From the NCBI RefSeq assembly GCF_001189535.1, contig NZ_CP012070.1, positions 2,790,001 to 2,854,000 on the forward strand: a stretch of 64,000 nucleotides of DNA, given 5' to 3'. Position numbers and translations under genes: made by a program. Source of the DNA: Arsenicicoccus sp. oral taxon 190 (lineage in GTDB: Bacteria > Actinomycetota > Actinomycetes > Actinomycetales > Dermatophilaceae). Every line of letters starts with the position of its first letter. The first letter of the stretch is position 1. Below are positions 1-7,751 of this stretch, piece by piece. The notes under the pieces are model-generated. The model searched no databases and was not told where the DNA came from. It worked only from the letters and a program-made list of their open reading frames with translations.

Positions 1-283
1 CCTCGAGCGTGACGGGGTAGACCGCGACGGGCACGGTCGCGGGCGGGGCGGTGGGCTCGCCGGTGCGCAGGTCGAAGGAGCTGCCGTGGAGCCAGCACTC
101 CAGCAGGCAACCGTCGAGCTCGCCCTCGGACAGCGACACGTTGGCGTGGGTGCACACGTCGTCGACCGCGTGGAACTCCCGGTCGCCGGTGCGGGCGAGG
201 GCGATGGTGACGCCGTCGACCTCCGCCGCGGCGACCCGACCGACCGGGATGTCCTGGACCTGGCAGACCAGCTCGAAGCTCAT
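1..283 (-). CDS. Rieske-type [2Fe-2S] ferredoxin of the suf operon (partial)
   Basis: The product is a small Rieske ferredoxin of the non-heme-iron-oxygenase ferredoxin type. The visible 94 residues start MSFELVCQVQDIPVG and carry both halves of the Rieske site, CTH near residue 45 and CWLH about 20 residues later, which supply two Cys and two His ligands. The C-terminus lies beyond the left edge. The ATG shares an ATGA overlap with the sufD stop, so it is the fourth visible gene of the operon. In many actinobacteria a ferredoxin of this kind sits between sufD and sufC. It probably donates electrons during cluster assembly, but that role is inferred from context only. Confidence 0.85.
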   Translation of the reverse strand, partial: MSFELVCQVQDIPVGRVAAAEVDGVTIALARTGDREFHAVDDVCTHANVSLSEGELDGCLLECWLHGSSFDLRTGEPTAPPATVPVAVYPVTLE

Positions 284-1473
284 GCCCCCGCCTCGAAGGC
301 GGCGTCCACGGAGTCCGCGAGCTCGCGGTCGATGACCTCCATGAGGCGGGCCTGCGTGTCGGTCACCCCGATCCGGTTGATGATGTCGGCGAAGAAGCCG
401 TGCACGACGAGCCGGCGGGCCTCCCGCTGCGGGATGCCGCGCGCCATCAGGTAGAACAGCTGCTCGTCGTCGAACCGCCCGGTGGCGGCCGCGTGACCCG
501 CGCCGACGATCTGGCCGGTCTCGATCTCCAGGTTGGGGACCGAGTCCGCCCGCGCACCCTCGGTCAGCACGAGGTTGCGGTTGAGCTCGTAGGTGTCGGT
601 GCCCTCGGCCGCGGCGCGGATCAGCACGTCGCCGACCCACACCGAGTGGGCGGTGTCGCCGCGCAGGGCGCCGCGGTACTCCACGTTGGAGACGCAGTGC
701 GGCGCCTCGTGGTCCACGAAGAGGCGGTGCTCCTGGTGCTGCCCCGCGTCGGTGAAGTAGACGCCCAGGCACTCGGCGCTGCCGCCGGGGCCCGCGTAGC
801 GGACGTTGGTGCACACCCGCACGATGTCGCCGCCGAGGGTGATCGCGATGTGCTTGACGGTCGCGTCGCGACCCACGAGCAGGTCGTGCTGCGCGAGGTG
901 GGTGGTGTCGTCGTCCCACTCCTGCACGGTGACCAGCGTCAGGTGCGCGCCGTCGCCGACGTTGACCTCGACGTTGGTCGCGCACCGGGCCGAGCCCTGG
1001 TGCGACAGCAGCACGGTCGCGGTGGAGTGTGCGCCGGCGTCGATGACCAGGTGGCCGTTGATCCGGGCCTGGTCGGTGCCGCGCACCGTCAGACGCGCCG
1101 CCTCGCCGAACTCCCGGCCCTGCGGGATCCGCAGCACGTAGGCGTCGCGGAAGGACGCCCACGCGGCCGCCGACGCGCGGTCCGCCGGGCGCAGCACGCG
1201 CCCGAGCCGCTCGTCGCCGGCCGGCACCTCGGACACCTTGATGCCAGCCGGCACCTGGATGTCGGTCTTGAGGCCCGCCACGTCCGACGGCGCCGGGTGG
1301 AAGAGCGTCTGCAGCCGGTCGACCGGCGTGAAGCGCCACTCCTCCTCGCGCCCGTTGGGCACGGGGAAGTCTGCGACGTCGAAGGACGTGCGGCGCTCGC
1401 CGCGCGACTGGTCGGGCACGAAGGCCTCGGGGACACCCGCCACCGTGGGCGGGGACTTGAGCTCGACTGGCAT
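280..1473 (-). CDS. sufD: Fe-S cluster assembly protein SufD
   Basis: SufD is the scaffold partner of SufB in the SufBC2D complex that builds Fe-S clusters in the cytosol. The 397-residue protein starts [13 protein letters not shown] at the ATG that overlaps the sufB stop (TGATG). The reading frame stays open far upstream, but that part is the shadow of sufB. The C-terminal third has the SufB/SufD beta-helix signature and ends with the family pattern RGIPQREARRLVVHGFF. Length and position are normal for actinobacterial SufD. Overlapping stops and starts on both sides indicate translational coupling. Confidence 0.95.
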   Translation of the reverse strand: MPVELKSPPTVAGVPEAFVPDQSRGERRTSFDVADFPVPNGREEEWRFTPVDRLQTLFHPAPSDVAGLKTDIQVPAGIKVSEVPAGDERLGRVLRPADRASAAAWASFRDAYVLRIPQGREFGEAARLTVRGTDQARINGHLVIDAGAHSTATVLLSHQGSARCATNVEVNVGDGAHLTLVTVQEWDDDTTHLAQHDLLVGRDATVKHIAITLGGDIVRVCTNVRYAGPGGSAECLGVYFTDAGQHQEHRLFVDHEAPHCVSNVEYRGALRGDTAHSVWVGDVLIRAAAEGTDTYELNRNLVLTEGARADSVPNLEIETGQIVGAGHAAATGRFDDEQLFYLMARGIPQREARRLVVHGFFADIINRIGVTDTQARLMEVIDRELADSVDAAFEAGA

Positions 1474-2894
1474 CAGCCGACGGCTCCTTCCATCTGCAGC
1501 TCGATCAGGCGGTTGAGCTCGAGGGCGTACTCCATGGGCAGCTCGCGCGCGATGGGCTCGACGAACCCGCGCACGATCATGGCCATGGCCTCCTCCTCGC
1601 TCATGCCGCGGGACATCAGGTAGAACAGCTGGTCGTCGCTCACCTTGGAGACGGTGGCCTCGTGGCCCATCTGCACGTCGTCCTCGCGGACGTCGACATA
1701 CGGGTAGGTGTCCGAGCGGGAGATGTCGTCGACCAGGAGGGCGTCGCAGCGGACGTTGCTCCTGGACCCGTGCGCCCCCTCCGCGATCTGGACCAGACCG
1801 CGGTATGACGTCCGCCCGCCACCGCGGGCCACCGACTTGGAGACGATGGAGCTGGACGTGTGCGGCGCGGCGTGCACCATCTTGGCGCCCGCGTCCTGGT
1901 GCTGGCCCTCGCCGGCGAAGGCGATGGACAGCGTCTCGCCGCGGGCGTGCTCGCCGAGCATGAACACGGCGGGGTACTTCATCGTCACCTTGGAGCCGAT
2001 GTTGCCGTCGACCCACTCCATGGTGGCGCCGGCCTCGCAGGTGGCGCGCTTGGTGACGAGGTTGTAGACGTTGTTGGACCAGTTCTGGATGGTCGTGTAG
2101 CGCACCCGGGCGTTCTTCTTCACGACGATCTCGACGACCGCGCTGTGCAGCGAGTCGGACTTGTAGATCGGCGCGGTGCAGCCCTCGACGTAGTGCACGT
2201 AGGAGCCCTCGTCGGCGATGATCAGGGTCCGCTCGAACTGGCCCATGTTCTCGGTGTTGATGCGGAAGTAGGCCTGCAGCGGGATGTCCACGTGGACGCC
2301 CGGCGGGACGTAGATGAACGACCCGCCCGACCACACCGCGGTGTTGAGCGCCGCGAACTTGTTGTCGCCGGCCGGGATCACGCTGGCGAAGTACTCCTTG
2401 AAGATGTCCTCGTGCTCGCGCAGGCCGGTGTCGGTGTCGACGAAGATGACGCCCTGCTCCTCCAGGTCCTCGCGGATCTGGTGGTAGACGACCTCGGACT
2501 CGTACTGCGCCGCCACGCCGGCGATGAGGCGCTGCTTCTCGGCCTCCGGGATGCCCAGCTTGTCGTACGTCGCCTTGATGTCCTCGGGCAGCTCGTCCCA
2601 GGTGGTCGCCTGCTTCTCGGTGGACTTCACGAAATACTTGATGTTCTGGAAGTCGATGCCGGTGAGGTCGCTGCCCCAGCTCGGCATGGGCTTGCGGTCG
2701 AAGAGGCGCAGCGACTTCATGCGCAGGTCGGTCATCCACTGCGGCTCGTTCTTGCGCGACGAGATGTCCTGCACGACGGCCGGGTTGAGGCCGCGCTTCG
2801 CCGTCGCACCCGCGACGTCGCTGTCGGCCCAGCCGTACTCGTAGCGACCCAGGCCCTTCAGCCCTGGGTTGAGCTCCTCGATGTTGGTGGTCAT
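1473..2894 (-). CDS. sufB: Fe-S cluster assembly scaffold SufB
   Basis: SufB is the main scaffold of the SufBCD complex on which nascent Fe-S clusters are built. The 473-residue protein begins [16 protein letters not shown] and contains the family core, including [16 protein letters not shown] near residue 240 and the C-terminal [20 protein letters not shown]. The ATG overlaps the sufR stop as ATGA, and its own stop overlaps the sufD start as TGATG, so the whole block is one transcript. The suf system is the only Fe-S assembly locus visible here and is the usual housekeeping pathway in actinobacteria. Confidence 0.97.
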   Translation of the reverse strand: MTTNIEELNPGLKGLGRYEYGWADSDVAGATAKRGLNPAVVQDISSRKNEPQWMTDLRMKSLRLFDRKPMPSWGSDLTGIDFQNIKYFVKSTEKQATTWDELPEDIKATYDKLGIPEAEKQRLIAGVAAQYESEVVYHQIREDLEEQGVIFVDTDTGLREHEDIFKEYFASVIPAGDNKFAALNTAVWSGGSFIYVPPGVHVDIPLQAYFRINTENMGQFERTLIIADEGSYVHYVEGCTAPIYKSDSLHSAVVEIVVKKNARVRYTTIQNWSNNVYNLVTKRATCEAGATMEWVDGNIGSKVTMKYPAVFMLGEHARGETLSIAFAGEGQHQDAGAKMVHAAPHTSSSIVSKSVARGGGRTSYRGLVQIAEGAHGSRSNVRCDALLVDDISRSDTYPYVDVREDDVQMGHEATVSKVSDDQLFYLMSRGMSEEEAMAMIVRGFVEPIARELPMEYALELNRLIELQMEGAVG

Positions 2895-3643
2895 GGCGTC
2901 GACCTTTCGTCAGGGTGCTGGGGGTGGTCGGAGGTGGGGGTGGTCAGCGCAGTCACGGGGACGAAGGTGGTGCACACGTGCTCGCCGTGCGCCAGGGTGG
3001 CGAGGCGCTGCACGTGCACGCCGAGCAGGCGCGAGAAGACCTGCTGCTCCGCGTCGCAGAACTGCGGGAACTCGGTGGCGACCTGCTGCACCGGGCAGTG
3101 GCCCTGGCACAGCTGGACGCCGAGGGTGGTGCTGCCGTCGGCCAGCGCCAGCGGGCGGCTGCTCGCGGCGTAGCCGTCCTGGCTGAGGGCCTCGGCGAGG
3201 GCGCGGGCCCGGACCTCCGGGTCGGACCCCGCGGCCTCGACCCGGTCCCGGTAGCGCTCCTCGAGGGAGGCGACGTGCTGGTGGGCGACGGCCGCGACCG
3301 CGTGCTCGCCGACCTGCTCGGACAGGTAGCGCAACGCGGACGTGGCGACGTCGTCGTAGGACGCGTCGAGCGCCTCGTGGCCGGCCGCGGACAGCACGTA
3401 GGCCCGGGCCGGTCGGCCCCGGCCGCGGCCCGTGGTCGCGGCGACGTGCTCGACGATCAGCCCGGAGGACTCCAGGGCGTCGAGATGACGTCGGACCGCC
3501 GTGGCGGTCAGACCCAGCCGCCCGGCCAGGGCCGCAGCGGTGATCGGGCCGTGCTCGGAGACGGCCTGCTGGACCCGGCCTCGGGTGCCGGACTCGCGCA
3601 CGGCCTCCGGGGACCGCGCGGGGAGAGGTGACGGGGTCGGCAT
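2891..3643 (-). CDS. sufR: SufR-type winged-helix repressor of the suf operon
   Basis: This 250-residue regulator starts [14 protein letters not shown], chosen because AGGAGGG lies just upstream, whereas an earlier in-frame start has no such site. A winged-helix domain at about residues 25-95 ([20 protein letters not shown]) is followed by a C-terminal part with clustered cysteines: CQGHC near residue 185, FCDAE about 12 residues later, and HVC near the end. In SufR homologues such cysteines bind a Fe-S cluster that controls DNA binding. It is first in the operon and probably represses its own promoter through the palindrome at 3683-3694. Function is by family and position. Confidence 0.9.
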   Translation of the reverse strand: MPTPSPLPARSPEAVRESGTRGRVQQAVSEHGPITAAALAGRLGLTATAVRRHLDALESSGLIVEHVAATTGRGRGRPARAYVLSAAGHEALDASYDDVATSALRYLSEQVGEHAVAAVAHQHVASLEERYRDRVEAAGSDPEVRARALAEALSQDGYAASSRPLALADGSTTLGVQLCQGHCPVQQVATEFPQFCDAEQQVFSRLLGVHVQRLATLAHGEHVCTTFVPVTALTTPTSDHPQHPDERSTP

Positions 3644-3682
3644 ACGCCCTCCTGTCTCTCGCTCCTCACGTCCGATAAACAC

Positions 3683-3694
3683 AACACCAGTGTT
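3683..3694. promoter_or_regulatory. Palindrome in the suf promoter, candidate SufR operator
   Basis: AACAC-CA-GTGTT is an inverted repeat with perfect 5-base arms. It lies between sufR and the divergent ABC gene, just downstream of a possible minus-strand promoter (TTGGTA at 3717-3722, 17-base spacer, TAGGTA at 3694-3699). A repressor bound here would cover the transcription start. SufR is the obvious candidate by autoregulation; this is inference. Confidence 0.55.
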
Positions 3695-3748
3695 ACCTAA
3701 TTCCCGCGACGGAGTCTACCAAGGCCGACCTTCCTCGCGGGCCGGGCC

Positions 3749-3754
3749 TACACT
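3749..3754 (+). promoter_or_regulatory. -10 element of a leaderless promoter (ABC ATPase)
   Basis: TACACT ends 8 bases before the GTG at 3763 and there is no Shine-Dalgarno sequence, so transcription should begin at or next to the start codon. Confidence 0.55.
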
Positions 3755-3762
3755 GCCTGATC

Positions 3763-4473
3763 GTGACACCAGCCGTGAGCGCCGCCGGACTGCGCAAGAG
3801 CTTCGGGTCCGTGCGGGCCGTCGACGACCTGACCTGGAGCGCCGGGCTCGGGCAGATCACCGCCGTCCTCGGGCCCAACGGCGCCGGCAAGACCACCACC
3901 ATGGAGATCCTCGAGGGGCTGCAGCGCGCCGACGCCGGCGAGGCCCGGGTCCTCGGGACCGACCCCTGGGACGCCCCCGCCGAGCACCGCGCCCGCGTGG
4001 GCGTGATGCTGCAGGACGGCGGCCTGCCCAACGGCGCTCGTCCGGTCGCGCTGCTGCGCCACCTCGCCTCCCTGTATGCCGCTCCCCTGCCCGTCGACGA
4101 CCTGGTCCAGCGGCTGGGGATCGATCGCTTCGCCGGCACGACGGTGCGGCGGCTGTCCGGCGGGCAGAAGCAGCGCGTCGCCCTGGCGGCGTCGCTGGTC
4201 GGCGACCCCGAGGTGGTGTTCCTCGACGAACCCACCGCCGGGCTCGACCCGCACGCCCGCCTCGACGTCTACGACCTGGTGCGCGAGGTGCGCGACCGCG
4301 GGGTCGGGGTGGTCGTCACGACGCACTCGTTCGAGGAGGCCGAGCGGCTCGCCGACCACCTCGTGGTGATCAGCGACGGACGCGTCGTCGGCGACGGCAC
4401 CCCGTCGTCGCTGTGCGCCGGGCGGCCGCTGGAGGACGTCTACTTCGAGCTCACGAGGAAGGTGCACCGATGA
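3763..4473 (+). CDS. ABC transporter ATP-binding protein
   Basis: This 236-residue ATPase begins MTPAVSAAGLRKSFGSVRAVDDL from a GTG. It has a Walker A (GPNGAGKTTT, near residue 45), signature motif LSGGQKQRVALA near residue 130, Walker B VVFLDEPTAGLDP near 155, and the H-loop TTHSFEEAERL. It pairs with the membrane protein encoded by the next gene, which it overlaps by ATGA. The order suf operon / ABC pair / ctaA resembles the mycobacterial Rv1456c-Rv1461 region, so a link to heme or cytochrome assembly is plausible. The substrate cannot be read from the sequence. Confidence 0.93.
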   Translation: MTPAVSAAGLRKSFGSVRAVDDLTWSAGLGQITAVLGPNGAGKTTTMEILEGLQRADAGEARVLGTDPWDAPAEHRARVGVMLQDGGLPNGARPVALLRHLASLYAAPLPVDDLVQRLGIDRFAGTTVRRLSGGQKQRVALAASLVGDPEVVFLDEPTAGLDPHARLDVYDLVREVRDRGVGVVVTTHSFEEAERLADHLVVISDGRVVGDGTPSSLCAGRPLEDVYFELTRKVHR

Positions 4474-5216
4474 GCGCCCCCGCCCCCGTCGCCCGGCGCG
4501 TGAAGGCACAGGCGCGCTTCGACACGCTGACCTTCCTGCGCAACGGCGAGCAGACGCTGGTGTCCATCGTGCTGCCGGCGCTCGCCCTGGTCGGCGGGGT
4601 GCTCGCGCCGTGGCCCGACCTGGGCGCGGGCCGACGCGTCGACATCGTCACCCCGGGCGTCTTCGCGCTCGCCGTGCTGTCGTCGGCCTTCACCGGGCAG
4701 GCGATCCAGACCGGCTTCGACCGCCGCTACGGCGTGCTGCGGCTGCTCGGCGCCTCCCCTCTCGGCAAGGGCGGGCTCGTGCTGGCCCGGGTGCTCGCGG
4801 TCATGGTGATCCAGGTGATCCAGTTCGTCGTGCTGGGTGGGGTCGGGCTGGCGATGGGCTGGCGGCCGGCGGTGCTCGGGGTGCTCCCCTTCGTCGTGTT
4901 CTGGCTGCTCGGGACCGCGACCTTCGTGGGCTTCGCGCTGCTCTTCGCCGGGACGCTGCGGGCCGAGGCCACCCTCGCGCTGGCCAACCTGGTGTGGGTG
5001 CTCATGCTGGGGGTCGGCGGCGTGCTGATCCCGGGCTCGCACCTGCCCGGCGTGTGGGCGACGGTGGTGTCGTGGCTGCCGTCCGCGGCGCTCGGCGACG
5101 GCTTCCGCGCGGCCTTCGAGGGGCACGGGCTGCCCTGGCAACCCCTCGTGGTGCTCGTGGTGTGGGGCACGATCTTCTGCGCGGCGGCGGCGCGGCTCTT
5201 CCGCTGGTCCGACTGA
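4470..5216 (+). CDS. ABC-2 type transporter permease
   Basis: A 248-residue membrane protein with about six hydrophobic segments (for example TLVSIVLPALALVGGVLA near residue 30 and the last helix before FRWSD). It matches the ABC-2 type exporter permease family and partners the ATPase whose stop codon it overlaps. The protein starts MSAPAPVARRVKAQA. It lies upstream of ctaA on the same strand, but ctaA has its own promoter after a 205-base gap with a tandem repeat. The exported substrate is unknown. Confidence 0.88.
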   Translation: MSAPAPVARRVKAQARFDTLTFLRNGEQTLVSIVLPALALVGGVLAPWPDLGAGRRVDIVTPGVFALAVLSSAFTGQAIQTGFDRRYGVLRLLGASPLGKGGLVLARVLAVMVIQVIQFVVLGGVGLAMGWRPAVLGVLPFVVFWLLGTATFVGFALLFAGTLRAEATLALANLVWVLMLGVGGVLIPGSHLPGVWATVVSWLPSAALGDGFRAAFEGHGLPWQPLVVLVVWGTIFCAAAARLFRWSD

Positions 5217-5301
5217 CGGGGCGCGCAGGGCCGATCGGGGAACCCAGGGTGCGTATGCCGCTGCCAGGGTTCCCCGGTGTCGTGGCTCGCTGCTTGCTCT
5301 T

Positions 5302-5355
5302 GCCCGGAGGTGTTGTTGCCCGGAGGTGTTGCTGAGCGGAGGTGTTGCTGCCCGG
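5302..5355. repeat. 16-base tandem repeat, three and a third copies
   Basis: Three head-to-tail copies of a 16-base unit (consensus GCCCGGAGGTGTTGCT) at 5302-5317, 5318-5333 and 5334-5349, with a partial fourth copy, fill much of the gap between the ABC permease and ctaA. Copies differ at one to three bases. No gene spans them. No function is evident; copy number may vary between strains. Confidence 0.85.
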
Positions 5356-5409
5356 TGTGCCGGCAGGAGAGTGCTGGGTGCCGGGTCTCGGGCTTGTGCA
5401 CGGGCGCAC

Positions 5410-5415
5410 TAGGCT
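5410..5415 (+). promoter_or_regulatory. -10 element of a leaderless promoter (ctaA)
   Basis: TAGGCT is followed by 6 bases and then the GTG of ctaA at 5422, with no ribosome binding site, so a leaderless transcript is expected. Confidence 0.6.
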
Positions 5416-5421
5416 GTCCTG

Positions 5422-6363
5422 GTGAGCACGTCCACCACCCCCGGCACCCCCACCCACTCCCCGGCCGACGTCGTCGCGCCGCCTCGGGGGGCCCGTGACT
5501 GGTTGTGGATCGCGCTGATCGCCAACCTCGTCGGCAACATCGCCATCATCCTCACCGGCGGTCTCGTGCGGCTGACCGGCTCCGGGCTCGGCTGCCCCAC
5601 CTGGCCGGAGTGCACCCCGGGCTCGCTCGTGCCGACGGGGGCGCAGACGCAGGGCTTCCACAAGTTCATCGAGTTCGGCAACCGGATGATCACCCCGGTG
5701 CTCGTCGTGGTAGCCCTGGCCCTGCTGGTCCTCGCGGCGGCCCGCCACTGGCGCTCACGGCGCAGGTTCGTCCTCGAGTGCGCGGTGCCCCTCTTCTTCG
5801 TCCTGGTCCAGGCGGTCGTCGGCGGCATCATCGTGCTGGCCAAGCTCGACCCCAAGACGGTGAGCCCGCACTTCCTGATCTCGTTGTTCCTCGTGGCCAA
5901 CGCGACCTACCTGCTCTACCGCTACCGCGAGGGCGACGGCCCGGCCACCCGCGTGGTCCCGACGGTGCTGCAGCGCCTCGCGTGGGCGGCGGCGGCGGTG
6001 GGTGGCGTGGTCTGCGTGCTGGGCACCGCCGTCACCGGGTCCGGCCCCCACTCCGGCGACAAGTACGAGAACCTCCGCTTCGGCTTCGACCCCCACGCCA
6101 CCAGCTGGCTGCACGCCGACTCGGTGATGCTCTTCCTCGGGCTCAGCGTGGCCCTGGTCGTGGCGTCACGGCTGGTCCCCGTGCCCGCGCCCTTCCGTCG
6201 CGCCTGGGACTGGACCCTGGCGCTGTCCCTGCTGCAAGGCCTGATCGGCTACGTGCAGTACTTCACCGGTCGGCCGGTCGCCGTCGTCGCCGTGCACCTG
6301 CTGATGTCGGCGCTCTTCACGGTCCTGCTGACGCAGGGCGTGCTCACCGCGCGCCGCCGCTGA
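5422..6363 (+). CDS. ctaA: Heme A synthase (COX15/CtaA family)
   Basis: CtaA oxidises the methyl group of heme O to the formyl group of heme A for the aa3 cytochrome c oxidase. The 313-residue protein has about eight membrane segments. After the first helix comes the family signature GLVRLTGSGLGCPTWPEC (residues near 50-65) with the cysteine pair of bacterial CtaA, and conserved His residues such as FHKFIEFGNR and VHLLMSALF. The GTG start is set by the -10 element 6 bases upstream. It is convergent with ctaB, which makes its heme O substrate. Confidence 0.95.
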   Translation: MSTSTTPGTPTHSPADVVAPPRGARDWLWIALIANLVGNIAIILTGGLVRLTGSGLGCPTWPECTPGSLVPTGAQTQGFHKFIEFGNRMITPVLVVVALALLVLAAARHWRSRRRFVLECAVPLFFVLVQAVVGGIIVLAKLDPKTVSPHFLISLFLVANATYLLYRYREGDGPATRVVPTVLQRLAWAAAAVGGVVCVLGTAVTGSGPHSGDKYENLRFGFDPHATSWLHADSVMLFLGLSVALVVASRLVPVPAPFRRAWDWTLALSLLQGLIGYVQYFTGRPVAVVAVHLLMSALFTVLLTQGVLTARRR

Positions 6364-6390
6364 GGCGAGACGCCCCCCGCCCCGCCCCTC

Positions 6391-6482
6391 CGGCCGGTGC
6401 GTGAGCGGCCCCGCCGGCCGGTGCGTGAGCGGCCCCGCCGGCCCGCCTCAGCGGCCCCGCCGGCCCGCCTCAGCGGCCCCGT
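6391..6482. repeat. Compound tandem repeat downstream of ctaA
   Basis: Two perfect head-to-tail copies of a 24-base unit (6391-6414, 6415-6438) are followed by two copies of a related 22-base unit (6439-6460, 6461-6482, one mismatch). All share the core AGCGGCCCCG. They lie just after ctaA and before the terminator hairpin. The region is too GC-biased to suggest a gene. Confidence 0.8.
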
Positions 6483-6542
6483 CGGCCCGCCCGACGGGAC
6501 GCGGCCGTGCGCTCGCCATACGGGCTCGTCCCCGGCAGGACA

Positions 6543-6592
6543 GATCGACCGGCCTTGGTGAGATCCGCCTGGTCACGGAAGGCCGGTCGATC
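6543..6592. terminator. Bidirectional hairpin between ctaA and ctaB
   Basis: Perfect 14-base inverted arms, GATCGACCGGCCTT at 6543-6556 and its complement at 6579-6592, enclose a 22-base loop between two convergent genes. No clear U-tract follows, as is common for high-GC terminators. Confidence 0.75.
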
Positions 6593-6610
6593 GTGCTACC
6601 GGCGGTAGGG

Positions 6611-7567
6611 CTAGAGGGGGAGGTGGAGGAGGGGGTCGATCGCCACGGCCATGAAGAGCAGCGTCACGTAGGTGATCGAGTAGTGGAACAGCCGCATGGG
6701 CTTGAGCGAGGCCATCGTGGCGTTGGCCGGGTCCTTGGCGCGCCCGAGCAGCTTGTAGGCCTCGAGCAGGAAGAGCCCGCCGGACACGATCGCGGTCACG
6801 AGGTAGATCCACCCCATGTCGGCGACGGGCACCAGCACCAGCGAGATCAGCGCCGTGGCCCAGGCATAGGCGACGATCTGCCGCGCCACCGAGGTGTCCT
6901 GCTTGAGCACGGGCAGCATGGGGATGCCGGCCGCGGCGTACTGGTCCTTGAACCGCATCGACAGCGGCCAGTAGTGCGGCGGCGTCCAGAAGAAGATCCA
7001 CAGGAAGAGCACGAAGGGCGTCCACGACACCGACTCGGTCACCGCGGCCCACCCGATGAGCACGGGCATGCAGCCGGCGACGCCGCCCCAGACGATGTTC
7101 TGCGAGGTGCGTCGCTTGAGCACCAGCGTGTAGAAGACGACGTAGAGCAGGATCGCGCTCACGGACAGGGCCGCCGAGAGCCAGTTGACCAGCAGCCCCA
7201 GCCACAGCGTCGACACGGCGGTCAGCACGATGCCGAAGCGCATCGCGGCGGACGGGCTGATCTCGCCGGTCACGAGGGGGCGGTTCTCGGTGCGGGCCAT
7301 GAGGCGGTCGATGTCCCGGTCGAGGTAGCAGTTGAGGGTGTTGGCGGCGCCCGCCGACAGCGACCCCCCGATCAGGGTGTTGACCACCAGCCAGAAGTCG
7401 GGCAGCCCGCGCTGGGCCAGGAACATCACCGGGAAGGTGGTGACCAGCAGCAGCTCGATGATCCGCGGCTTCGTCAGCGCCATGTAGTTCTTGACGGTGT
7501 ACGAGAAGCGCGACGGGGTGGCACCGGTCCGGTCCTGCGGCGCGGTGCGCGGCTGCGAAGCTGTCAC
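6611..7567 (-). CDS. ctaB: Protoheme IX farnesyltransferase (heme O synthase)
   Basis: CtaB adds a farnesyl group to heme B to make heme O. It is a 318-residue UbiA-family membrane prenyltransferase with about nine helices. The polyprenyl-diphosphate site [19 protein letters not shown] lies near residues 80-100, and a second conserved loop, [17 protein letters not shown], near 200. The GTG start ([15 protein letters not shown]) is preceded by GAAGGA; longer in-frame starts lack this site and conservation. It is divergent from tkt and convergent with ctaA. Confidence 0.95.
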   Translation of the reverse strand: MTASQPRTAPQDRTGATPSRFSYTVKNYMALTKPRIIELLLVTTFPVMFLAQRGLPDFWLVVNTLIGGSLSAGAANTLNCYLDRDIDRLMARTENRPLVTGEISPSAAMRFGIVLTAVSTLWLGLLVNWLSAALSVSAILLYVVFYTLVLKRRTSQNIVWGGVAGCMPVLIGWAAVTESVSWTPFVLFLWIFFWTPPHYWPLSMRFKDQYAAAGIPMLPVLKQDTSVARQIVAYAWATALISLVLVPVADMGWIYLVTAIVSGGLFLLEAYKLLGRAKDPANATMASLKPMRLFHYSITYVTLLFMAVAIDPLLHLPL

Positions 7568-7631
7568 GGTGTCCTTCGGTCGGTGGGCTCGGGCGGCGGG
7601 CGGTGCGCGGGCAGGCCCGAGAGGCCTTCCG

Positions 7632-7637
7632 ATCCTA
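7632..7637 (-). promoter_or_regulatory. -10-like element upstream of ctaB
   Basis: On the minus strand the sequence reads TAGGAT about 65 bases before the ctaB start, in the gap divergent from tkt. No convincing -35 is seen. Confidence 0.4.
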
Positions 7638-7709
7638 TCCTCTCCGACCCGGCGCGGCGACGGAGCGCGAGCCGCCGGATCGACGTCCGCGCCGCGGGGT
7701 AAGGGCGGA

Positions 7710-7715
7710 TAGGCT
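7710..7715 (+). promoter_or_regulatory. -10 element upstream of tkt
   Basis: TAGGCT lies 36 bases before the tkt GTG, giving an expected leader of about 30 bases that includes the GAAGGAAG ribosome site. Confidence 0.5.
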
Positions 7716-7751
7716 CCGATGTGACTCCGACCACGAAGGAAGTGTGACCAC

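Noticed and set aside
280..2739. A minus-strand open frame of 819 codons covering sufD and most of sufB
   Set aside because: Only the last 397 codons are sufD. The first part is an Arg/His/Gly-rich shadow of sufB caused by high GC at third positions.
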